Origin: Lentisalinibacter salinarum
GTDB taxonomy: Bacteria; Pseudomonadota; Gammaproteobacteria; Steroidobacterales; Woeseiaceae
DNA length: 64,000 nucleotides
Reading direction: 5' to 3'
Assembly (NCBI RefSeq): GCF_040706555.1
Contig: NZ_JAPDRH010000002.1
Span: 1,488,001 to 1,552,000 of the forward strand
Each line of letters opens with the position of its first letter. Position 1 is the stretch's first letter. The position numbers were made by a program, and so were the translations under genes. The notes beneath the pieces are model-generated. The model made no database searches, was not told the DNA's origin, and was given only the letters and a program-made list of their open reading frames with translations. This document shows, in pieces, positions 57,237 to 64,000 of this stretch.

Positions 57237-59846
57237 TCAGTCGCCGAGTCCGGCGTTCGCGATCTCCGCGCTCATCGCCGACAGATCCGGCGCCTGCGCC
57301 ACCCGTATCAGCTCCGCACGCATGCCCTCACGCCGCTCCGGCGTCTGTCGGCGCCAGTCGACCAGGTTGCGCAGCAAACCGGCGGCCAGCGGCGGGTTGT
57401 CGTGATCGATGGCGAGGACGCAGTCGGCCAGCAGCCGGTAACCCGCGCCGTCCGGCCGATGAAAACGGAGCGTGTTCTCGGTACAGAATGTCTCGATCAG
57501 GGCGCGTACCCGGTTCGGCTGGCCCAGGGAGAAAACCGGATCGCACATCAGCCGCTGTACCCGTGACAGAGTGTCGGCACGCGAGGATCGCGCCTGCAGC
57601 GCGAGCCACTGGTCCATCACCAGCGGCTCGTGCCCCCAGCGCTCCCGGAACTCTGCCAGCCAGTCATCGACCTGCGGATCCTCGCCGTCGGCCAGCAGTG
57701 TCAGGGCGGCGAGCCGCTCGCTCATGTTCCCGGCCTCGCGCCATTGGCGCCGGCAGTGCCTCTGCGCCTCGGTGTCGCCGGTTGCAAGCCAGTACCCCAG
57801 GCAGACATCGCTGAGTCTGCGCCAGCCGGCTTCGCGCACGGTGGGCGGGCCGGGACGGCCGCTGCCGGGCGGCCGGACCATGGTCCGCCACGCATCGCCC
57901 TGGCGCTCGCCGAGCCAGCGCTGCAGCGCGTCGCGGGCGACGTGTATGGTTTCGTAATCCGGCTCGATCTCCGCCAGCGTCAGTGCCTTCTCGCCGGGCA
58001 ATGCCAGCAGACCGGCCGCCAGACCCGGATCGTCCGGGGCCTGCGCGACGATACGCGAGAAAGCGCCGAGCAGCGCGGCGGGCTCCTCCGGCGTACCGCG
58101 GACGGCCGCCTGTACGTGCCGCGCGGTCAGACGCTCGATCGCGTCCCGGCGCGCACAGGCGTCATCGTCGAAACAGGCGATGGTCTCGAGGTCCGCTTCG
58201 GAGTAGTCGTACCCGATGCGCACGGGTGCAGAAAAGCCGCGCAGCAGGGAAGGCACGGGCGGCTCCCCGATGCCTTCGAAGCGGAACGTGTGAGTGATCT
58301 CGTGCAGCTCGAGCACCGTCGAGTCACGCTCCGCGCTCGGCTCGCCCTGCAGCCGCAGGGGCAGCCGTCGGCCTTCCCGGCTCAGCAGCGCCAGCGCGAC
58401 CGGCAGGTGCAGTGCCCCGCCGGCGACCGCCGCGCCCGTCTGGGTCACGGTCAGGGCCGCGCAGGCAGACGCCGGATCATGGTCGAGGCGGACCCTGAGA
58501 ACCGGCGTTCCGGCCCGGTCGTACCAGCTCGCGAACTGACTCAGGTCCCGGCCGGACACGGCTTCCATACAGGCCAGGAAGTCCTCGATGGTGGCGGCGG
58601 CGCCGTCGTGGCGCTCGAAAAAGCGGTCCGTGCCGCGGCGGAACACAGCCTCGCCGAGCAGCAGGACGAGCATTCGGATAACTTCGGCGCCCTTGCTGTA
58701 GACGGTATCGGTGTAGAAATTGTCGATGCGCCGGTAGGAGGAGGGACGCACCGGATGCGCCAGCGGGCCGGCGTCCTCTGCGAACTGCCGGGTGCGCATG
58801 ATCGCCGCGTCCTCCAGGCGGCGCACCTCGCCCCAGCCCTGGTCGGCGACGAACTGCTGCTCCCGGAACACGGTGAAGCCTTCCTTGAGCGCGAGCTGGA
58901 ACCAGTCGCGGCAAGTGACCCGGTTGCCGCTCCAGTTGTGCAGGTATTCATGGGCGACCAGCGCCTCGATGTCGCGATAGTCGCGGTCGGTCGCGGTCTC
59001 GGGATCGGCGAGTACATAGCGGTCGTTGAAGATGTTCAGTCCCTTGTTCTCCATGGCACCCATCGTGTAGGTGCTGACCGCCACCGCGTTGAACACCTCG
59101 AGGTCGTACTCGCGACCGTAGTGCGCCTCGTCCCAGGCCATGGCGCGGCCGAGCGTGTCGAGCGCATGCCCGCAGCGCTCGCGATTACCGGGCTCGACGT
59201 AGACGGTGACGGCGACCTCGCGTGCCGAGGCCGTCTCGACGCGCTCGCTCCGGCTCTGCAGGTCGCCTGCGACAAGCGCGAACAGATAGCTCGGCATCGG
59301 GTAGGGGTTGTGCCAGACGACGCGGTGGCGCCCGTCTGCGAGGTCTTCGTGCGCGACCGGATTGCCGTTCGCCAGCAGCACCGGATAGCGCCGGGCCTCC
59401 GCTATGAGGGTGGTCGTGAACACCGCCAGCACGTCGGGCCGGTCCGGGAAGAAAGTGATGCGGCGGAATGCCTCGGGTTCGCACTGGGTGCAGAGCATGT
59501 CGCCGGCGCAGTACAGGCCCATCAGCTCGGCGTTCCGGTCCGGGTGGATCACGACGGTCGTCGTGAGCTGCAGATGGTCCGCCGTGCCGGGGATCGTCAG
59601 GCCCGACGCGTCCTGACTGAACGCGCCCGCCGGCAGCCGCCTGCCGTCCAGTGTGACGGACTCCAGCGTGAGTTCCTCGCCGTCGAGCCGCAGCGGCGCG
59701 GCGCTATCGGTAGCGTCCGGATTACGCCGCAGCGACAGCGTGCTGGTGACCCGCGTCGCTGCCGGGTCCAGCTCGAGGACCAGATCGGCGCGATCCGCCA
59801 GGAAGGCCGGCGGGCGGTAGTCGTCGCGGCGCACGGTATCGCTCAC
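57237..59846 (-). CDS. pepN: Aminopeptidase N (M1 family)
   Basis: 869 aa, the length of E. coli PepN (870). The exopeptidase motif GAMEN is at 263–267; the zinc motif HEYLH is at 299–303, with the third ligand Glu322 in LKEGFTVFREQQF. The N-terminal beta saddle and the long C-terminal helical domain are present. It removes single N-terminal residues from peptides in the cytoplasm and completes the breakdown of peptides made by other proteases. It is divergent from the acetyltransferase gene across 46 nt. Confidence 0.95.
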   Translation of the reverse strand: MSDTVRRDDYRPPAFLADRADLVLELDPAATRVTSTLSLRRNPDATDSAAPLRLDGEELTLESVTLDGRRLPAGAFSQDASGLTIPGTADHLQLTTTVVIHPDRNAELMGLYCAGDMLCTQCEPEAFRRITFFPDRPDVLAVFTTTLIAEARRYPVLLANGNPVAHEDLADGRHRVVWHNPYPMPSYLFALVAGDLQSRSERVETASAREVAVTVYVEPGNRERCGHALDTLGRAMAWDEAHYGREYDLEVFNAVAVSTYTMGAMENKGLNIFNDRYVLADPETATDRDYRDIEALVAHEYLHNWSGNRVTCRDWFQLALKEGFTVFREQQFVADQGWGEVRRLEDAAIMRTRQFAEDAGPLAHPVRPSSYRRIDNFYTDTVYSKGAEVIRMLVLLLGEAVFRRGTDRFFERHDGAAATIEDFLACMEAVSGRDLSQFASWYDRAGTPVLRVRLDHDPASACAALTVTQTGAAVAGGALHLPVALALLSREGRRLPLRLQGEPSAERDSTVLELHEITHTFRFEGIGEPPVPSLLRGFSAPVRIGYDYSEADLETIACFDDDACARRDAIERLTARHVQAAVRGTPEEPAALLGAFSRIVAQAPDDPGLAAGLLALPGEKALTLAEIEPDYETIHVARDALQRWLGERQGDAWRTMVRPPGSGRPGPPTVREAGWRRLSDVCLGYWLATGDTEAQRHCRRQWREAGNMSERLAALTLLADGEDPQVDDWLAEFRERWGHEPLVMDQWLALQARSSRADTLSRVQRLMCDPVFSLGQPNRVRALIETFCTENTLRFHRPDGAGYRLLADCVLAIDHDNPPLAAGLLRNLVDWRRQTPERREGMRAELIRVAQAPDLSAMSAEIANAGLGD

Positions 59847-59892
59847 CGGGCGCAGTCAACGAGCCGACGCTGCGGCGGTATCATGCATACAC

Positions 59893-60468
59893 ATGAGTGA
59901 GCGCGAAGACGATACTGTTCAGCCGCCGCAGCCCGTTCTGCGGCGCGGCCGGGTGACGCTGCGGCCGAGCACGCGGGCCGACTGCGAGTTCGTCGTGTCG
60001 GTGGAGTCGCACCCGGAGAACGCTCGCTTCGTCGGACAATGGCCGCCGCAACGCCACCTGGAATGCATGGCGAGCCCGGACAGCCTGCACTGGGTCGTCG
60101 AGTCCGACGGCCGCCCCATCGGCTACGCGGTGCTCGAGGATGCCGACGACCCCAATCGGAGTCTGCTGCTGCGCCGCATCGCCATAGCGGGCAAGGGGCG
60201 CGGCCACGGCAGCGCGGCGCTGCGGCTGGTAGCGCGCTACTGTTTCGAGGTGCTCCATTTTCACCGGCTGTGGCTCTATGTGGCCGTGGACAATCGGCGG
60301 GCCTACCGCTGGTACCTGAAGCACGGCTTCGTGGAGGAAGGCGTCGCGAGGGACTGCGAGCGCCGCGGCGACGACTACGTGTCGATGCACGTGCTCTCGA
60401 TACTCGAGGATGAGTACCACGACACCCTCGGCCGGCGCCGCAGCCCGGCGGGTGATGCCCGGCCCTGA
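59893..60468 (+). CDS. GNAT family N-acetyltransferase
   Basis: 191 aa. GNAT fold of the RimJ/RimL type: VTLRPSTRADCEFVVSVESHPENARFVGQW at the start, the acetyl-CoA loop RRIAIAGKGRGHGSAAL (motif A, RxxGxG), and the C-terminal NRRAYRWYLKHGFVEEG (motif B). It transfers an acetyl group from acetyl-CoA to an amine, either a protein N-terminus or a small molecule. The target is unknown. It is convergent with the second ATP-grasp gene. Confidence 0.82.
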   Translation: MSEREDDTVQPPQPVLRRGRVTLRPSTRADCEFVVSVESHPENARFVGQWPPQRHLECMASPDSLHWVVESDGRPIGYAVLEDADDPNRSLLLRRIAIAGKGRGHGSAALRLVARYCFEVLHFHRLWLYVAVDNRRAYRWYLKHGFVEEGVARDCERRGDDYVSMHVLSILEDEYHDTLGRRRSPAGDARP

Positions 60469-60473
60469 TTCCA

Positions 60474-60491
60474 CCGTGATCGTGATCACGG
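60474..60491. terminator. Short inverted repeat between convergent genes
   Basis: CCGTGATC-GT-GATCACGG, 8-bp arms with a 2-nt centre, six bases after the acetyltransferase stop. Termination is possible; without a T-run it may equally be a protein-binding site. Confidence 0.3.
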
Positions 60492-60561
60492 CATTCGGAC
60501 GAATGAGATGCCGCGACGGTGTCCTGCCGACGCGCTGCGGGTCGGTTCCCGGGCGCTGCGC

Positions 60562-61872
60562 TCACACCAGGATGTTGCCCCAGCTGTTCGGCAGCACGTC
60601 CTCGAAACGCAGGTCCAGCACGTCCATGATATTGCGGAACTTCACGTGCAGCTCCTGCTGGTCTTCCGCGCCGATGAAGATATCTCCGATCTCGTAGCTG
60701 TAGCTGTCCTGGCCGCGCAGGTCGGAGAGCCGCGTGCCCTCGTCGACCCCGATGTGGATCAGCAGCTCCGGATAGATGCGTTGCAGGGCGGCGATCTGCG
60801 CTTTGGATGGCGCATGGGTCACCACCGTGTCTCCGAACACGCGCGGCATGAACTTGCCTGCCATCGGGTAGCGGCCCTCGTTGCGCGGGAAGTCCGGTTT
60901 CCTCCCCAGCGCGATGTCGATGGCCACCTCGTGGTGCGAGGCGCCGGTGGCGATCCGGAATATCGGGCAATGGGACTTCGAGATGCGGGGGTTGATCTCC
61001 AGCAGCCAGATCCTGTCTTCGTACTCGTCCCAGAAGAACTCCATGTTGAACGGCGTGTTGTCGAGCTCGATGCCTCTGAGGATCGTGTCGGCATGCTGTT
61101 TCATGCGCGACTGTACGCCCTCCGGCAATTGCGAGGGATACTGGTAGCTGAAGAAGCTCACCTGGTTCGAGGTCCTCAGCGAATCGACGACGGCGTAGAC
61201 GTGGGTCTCGCCGTTGTAGACGTAACCCTCCAGTGTGCACAGTCGGCCGCCGATGATGGCCTCGGCGATGCAGGTGGAGCCGTCGCCGCGATCGGGCAGG
61301 GCCCCGCGATTGTTGCTGTACTGCAGGATGTTGTTGAACGGCTCCGAGAAGATCGAGATGTTGTCCCGTATGGTCTGCATGGCCACGCGATACTGGTCCT
61401 CGTTCTCGATGCGAAACCCGAGATAGGAAGAGAACGAGACGCTCGGCTTCAGCCAGAACGGGTATTCCATGTCCAGATCGCCCACCGGATCGTCGCTGAA
61501 GGGATCCAGACCCTGGTAGTCGGGCGTGCACTCCGGCAGCACCTCTTCGCCGGCGCGCCGGTTCCAGTACTTGTGCTCGCAGTAGAGCACGCTCTCCAGT
61601 GTCGGCGTCGGCAGGTCGTATTCGCGCCGGAGTATCGGCAGCATGGAGGTGGTGGGGAAATCCCAGTGGCCTATGATGCCGTCGACACCGGGCGCTTCCT
61701 TCAGCGTCTTGCGTGCCTCGGCCATGATCTCGTCCATAGGGTAGGACTCGGGCAAGACCATGGTGTCGTAATCGACGAGACCGTGGAACTCGTATTCGCT
61801 TGCGTCGCGCACCGTCTGCAGTTCCTTCAGATTGACGTCATCGAGTCCGATTACGAAGATGTGTTTGGTCAT
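60562..61872 (-). CDS. ATP-grasp domain protein of unknown substrate
   Basis: 436 aa. An N-terminal Rossmann-like domain (HIFVIGLDDVNLKELQTV...YEFHGLVDYDTM) is followed by an ATP-grasp core. YPFWLKPSVSFSSYLGFRI is the ATP-binding lysine strand; NMEFFWDEYEDRIWLLEINPRISKSHCPIF carries the metal-binding Glu–Asn pair (EINPR). The end resembles biotin-carboxylase or carbamoyl-phosphate-synthase-like ATP-grasp proteins, and many amino-acid ligases share it. It is unrelated in detail to the ligase at 52692. No pathway partner is adjacent, but two ligases amid peptidase genes suggest peptide or amino-acid conjugate chemistry. Confidence 0.75.
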   Translation of the reverse strand: MTKHIFVIGLDDVNLKELQTVRDASEYEFHGLVDYDTMVLPESYPMDEIMAEARKTLKEAPGVDGIIGHWDFPTTSMLPILRREYDLPTPTLESVLYCEHKYWNRRAGEEVLPECTPDYQGLDPFSDDPVGDLDMEYPFWLKPSVSFSSYLGFRIENEDQYRVAMQTIRDNISIFSEPFNNILQYSNNRGALPDRGDGSTCIAEAIIGGRLCTLEGYVYNGETHVYAVVDSLRTSNQVSFFSYQYPSQLPEGVQSRMKQHADTILRGIELDNTPFNMEFFWDEYEDRIWLLEINPRISKSHCPIFRIATGASHHEVAIDIALGRKPDFPRNEGRYPMAGKFMPRVFGDTVVTHAPSKAQIAALQRIYPELLIHIGVDEGTRLSDLRGQDSYSYEIGDIFIGAEDQQELHVKFRNIMDVLDLRFEDVLPNSWGNILV

Positions 61873-62063
61873 GCGCGCCTCCTCGCGTGGTGCGATTCCC
61901 GTCGTTTGTTTCCCTTATTCAGCATACATGGCCTGTGGCGCGCTCGCCGCCCGGCGGCCGCGCACCCGGAACAAGCCGGTTGCCGGCACTATTGCCAAAG
62001 GTCCGGTTCGGGGCGCAGAATCGCCCACCTTTTTCATTAGGGACAGGTGACGCTTCGGCGTGT

Positions 62064-62504
62064 ATGTCGCATCCGTGTCTGTCGTGCGGCGCCTGCTGTG
62101 CCCACTTTCGAGCTTCCTTCCACTGGCTGGAGACCGACGCGGCCGCGGGCGGCCTGACGCCTGCCGAACTGACCGTTCCCGTCTCGAGGCACCTGGTGGC
62201 GATGCGCGGCATCGACCGCGATCCGCCGCGCTGCATCGCCCTGGAAGGGCGCATCGGCGAGGCGGTCCTGTGCGCCATCTACGAGCAGCGCGCCTCGCCA
62301 TGCAGGGGGTTCCAGGCATCGTGGGCCGACGGGCGGCACAACGAGCGCTGCGACCGGGCGCGTGCCGTCCACGGATTGCTGCCGCTGCGGCCGCCATTAC
62401 CGCCGCCGGCGTTGGGTGAGGCAGCCGCTTGCGACAGCGACATGGCCGTCCCCGCGGCGGCTGGCACCGCCGACGCGTCTGCGATGCCGGGTCTCCCGCC
62501 GTAA
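62064..62504 (+). CDS. YkgJ-type cysteine-cluster protein
   Basis: 146 aa; the ATG at 62064 puts the cluster at the very N-terminus. CLSCGACCAHFRASFHW (Cys5, 8, 11, 12), a later VLCAIYEQRASPCRGF, and HNERCDRAR supply cysteines for a zinc or iron–sulphur cluster, as in the YkgJ (UPF0153) family. The C-terminal 40 residues are Ala/Pro-rich and probably disordered. Function unknown. It is divergent from the ATP-grasp gene across ~190 nt. Confidence 0.75.
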   Translation: MSHPCLSCGACCAHFRASFHWLETDAAAGGLTPAELTVPVSRHLVAMRGIDRDPPRCIALEGRIGEAVLCAIYEQRASPCRGFQASWADGRHNERCDRARAVHGLLPLRPPLPPPALGEAAACDSDMAVPAAAGTADASAMPGLPP

Positions 62505-62599
62505 CGACGATGAAACCGGCCGCGGCGTGAGCGCCGTACGGTACGTTCAGGCTGGAGAAGCCCGCAACGACCGCCGCAGACTGAGACCGGGAGGACGCG

Positions 62600-63844
62600 T
62601 CAGTCTCGTCCCACGAATATGTCCAGGGGCAGTATTGCGGTCACGCCGACGTTCGGCACGTCGACGAGCTGGCCGATACGCATGTCAACCGCGACGCTGG
62701 CGATCATGTAGGCCTGTGTCCGGTCATAACCGTACTCCGCGACGATGTAGTCGATCATGGCGGCAAGTGCGTTTCGCGCCGCCAGATTGAGATCGGCCGA
62801 CAGATTGCTCAGATCCGCGATCTTCGGCGACTGCAGATAAACGAGGTCCGCAGGCACGCTGTCCGGCTCCTTGAGGGGGAAGCCGGTGACCGCGTAGAAG
62901 CGCTCCGAGGGTATCCCGAGTACCGCCGACGGCCCCTCGTAATGCGGGCCGCGGGACAGGTCCGGCGGGTCATCGACGATACGGGTCGTGACCGTCATCC
63001 TGCCGCCCATCTCGATGGCCGTGCCCGCCACCTCGCCATCGCCCTGGGCATAGTGGAAATCGCCCACCGCAAGGCCGCAGCCGTCGACGAGACACGGCAG
63101 ATAAACCGTACTGCCCACGGTGATGTAGCGGATGTCCATGTTACCGCCGTGTTCCCGAGGCGGGATGGTGCGCAGGCACTCCGACGGCTTCGTTCCCTCG
63201 GGCCCGCACAGCGAGGCGGGCGCGGCCTCATCCGGGTCCGGATTCATCACGGCACCGCCGGATTGGAGCAGCTTTGTCTCGCGCGCCAGCGCCTCGGCGA
63301 GCAACGCCTCGCCGGGCAGCGTCGTCACGACGCCCGGAAAACTCGCGTTCGGAATACGCACGCCCGGCAGTGCATCGCTGAGGGCGTATTCATCGTTAAT
63401 GCGCCAGATGATGAAACGCGGGTCCGTGCCGAACTGGTCGCCTGCGAAACCGAATGGTCCGGCCGTGGTCCAGCCGACGTCGTCGGGTTCGAGTGCCTCG
63501 ATGGTCACCGCCAGCACGTCGCCGGCTTTGGCGCCTTTGATAGAAACCGGCCCGGTCAGCGCGTGGACGATGCCGACTCCCTCCCGGGGAGTGCCACCGG
63601 CGCTGGAAAACTCGTCCGGATCCAGCGTGAGATCGAAGGCGTCGCGGCTGTTGAATACGATACGTTCACCGGGCTCCGCGCTGGCAACCATCGGGATATC
63701 CGGATGCAGGCGGTTCATACACGCCGGATCCTCGGCGCAGCCCACGCTGCGATCGCCTACGTCGATCTCGGCGGCGACGTTCGTAACTGCTGCCAGGCTC
63801 GACAGCAGCCCGACGGACAAACAAAACGAAAGACCCGATTTCAT
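62600..63844 (-). CDS. Exported acetamidase/formamidase family protein
   Basis: 414 aa. ATG at 63844 is preferred (G-rich ribosome-binding site); GTG at 63850 would add two residues. Signal peptide LSFCLSVGLLSSLAAVTNVAA, so it is secreted, unlike the cytoplasmic FmdA/AmdA enzymes. Family features: VGIVHALTGPVSIKGAKAGDVLAVTI, FHYAQGDGEVAGTAIE (conserved DxHxxQGDGE-like block) and MIDYIVAEYGYDRTQAYMIASVAVDMRIGQLVDVPNVGVTAILPLDIF at the C-terminus. It hydrolyses a short amide. If formamide is the substrate, the released formate could feed the formate dehydrogenase encoded ~10 kb away, which is speculation. Confidence 0.82.
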   Translation of the reverse strand: MKSGLSFCLSVGLLSSLAAVTNVAAEIDVGDRSVGCAEDPACMNRLHPDIPMVASAEPGERIVFNSRDAFDLTLDPDEFSSAGGTPREGVGIVHALTGPVSIKGAKAGDVLAVTIEALEPDDVGWTTAGPFGFAGDQFGTDPRFIIWRINDEYALSDALPGVRIPNASFPGVVTTLPGEALLAEALARETKLLQSGGAVMNPDPDEAAPASLCGPEGTKPSECLRTIPPREHGGNMDIRYITVGSTVYLPCLVDGCGLAVGDFHYAQGDGEVAGTAIEMGGRMTVTTRIVDDPPDLSRGPHYEGPSAVLGIPSERFYAVTGFPLKEPDSVPADLVYLQSPKIADLSNLSADLNLAARNALAAMIDYIVAEYGYDRTQAYMIASVAVDMRIGQLVDVPNVGVTAILPLDIFVGRD

Positions 63845-63858
63845 AGGCACGCCCCCCG

Positions 63859-64000
63859 TCAGGCATCCTTCTGGCGTTCGATTTCCACTGCGAGCATGAT
63901 GCGGTCGAGTTCGCTCTCTATCGACTCGATCCGCCGCTCCAGCGCCGCCAGATTTTCCGCGGCCGCCGCGTCCGGCCCGTCATCCGACAACGACGACCGG
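63859..64000 (-). CDS. C-terminus of a coiled-coil protein (start outside window)
   Basis: The last 46 codons of a minus-strand frame run off the window. The encoded tail ENLAALERRIESIESELDRIMLAVEIERQKDA has heptad leucine/isoleucine spacing of a coiled coil. Its TGA at 63859–63861 lies 14 nt before the acetamidase start, so the two are probably one operon. Too little is visible to name it. Confidence 0.5.
   Translation of the reverse strand, partial: RSSLSDDGPDAAAAENLAALERRIESIESELDRIMLAVEIERQKDA

Noticed and set aside
57630..59900. 756-codon plus-strand frame opposite pepN
   Set aside because: Shadow of pepN; no ribosome-binding site or motif.

Overview
The window is GC-rich (roughly two-thirds GC by eye) chromosomal DNA from a free-living Gram-negative bacterium. 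It is most likely a gammaproteobacterium: the asmA–mutY–yggX order, the PBP1b gene followed by a TPR lipoprotein, the TonB-dependent receptor, the RND efflux pair, tRNAs with encoded CCA and lipobox-bearing outer-membrane lipoproteins all fit. The set of secreted or exported peptidases (S46, oligopeptidase B, CocE/X-Pro type, M20, M1) and the GTRG-headed REP elements recall Xanthomonadales-like or neighbouring marine and soil lineages, but I cannot fix the order or genus.

Layout. 1–11.2 kb: end of a succinate-semialdehyde-type dehydrogenase, two DUF900 lipoprotein hydrolases, a methyltransferase, a DUF481 barrel, an RND adaptor/pump pair, and a poly-Gly exported protein coupled to a VanZ-like protein. 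11.3–19.8 kb: a DUF2452-like protein, an S46 dipeptidyl-peptidase, tRNA-Gly(CCC), a translationally coupled trkH–trkA-type K+ system, a fumarylacetoacetase-fold enzyme and oligopeptidase B. 19.8–20.2 kb: a gene-free stretch packed with hairpins and REPs. 20.2–25.2 kb: a lone prepilin, a REC-PAS-GGDEF-EAL protein whose signature residues are largely lost, and an ECF sigma / anti-sigma-like / DUF4097 operon closed by a REP and a strong terminator. 25.2–30.4 kb: asmA–SRPBCC–mutY–mscS–yggX. 30.4–35.5 kb: ergothioneine operon egtB–egtD, then a TonB-dependent receptor downstream of nikR with a likely NikR operator between them. 35.5–43 kb: tRNA-Phe with a REP in its leader, a hipA remnant, a cation/calcium exchanger, a beta-helix-like membrane protein, a secreted hydrolase with a membrane-bound AraC-type regulator, and a low-GC patch with a methyltransferase and a gene fragment. 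43–52.5 kb: PBP1b with an LpoP-like lipoprotein, a PcfJ-like protein, and an NAD-dependent formate dehydrogenase (FdsGB fusion plus FdsA). 52.7–64 kb: two ATP-grasp ligases, CocE/NonD hydrolase, M20 peptidase, PepN, GNAT acetyltransferase, a Cys-cluster protein, an exported acetamidase/formamidase and the end of a coiled-coil protein.

The observations most worth following are: (i) a 7-N13-7 inverted repeat between nikR and the TonB-dependent receptor, pointing to nickel-controlled outer-membrane metal uptake; (ii) seven GTRG-headed REP elements, one sharing a stop codon and one lying in a tRNA leader, with no transposase in the window; (iii) the near-complete loss of signature residues in the REC-PAS-GGDEF-EAL protein; (iv) a PcfJ-like gene and a fragment sharing its C-terminus, flanking a foreign-looking patch; (v) a peptide-processing neighbourhood with two unassigned ATP-grasp ligases. 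No CRISPR array, intact insertion sequence, prophage or rRNA gene was seen.
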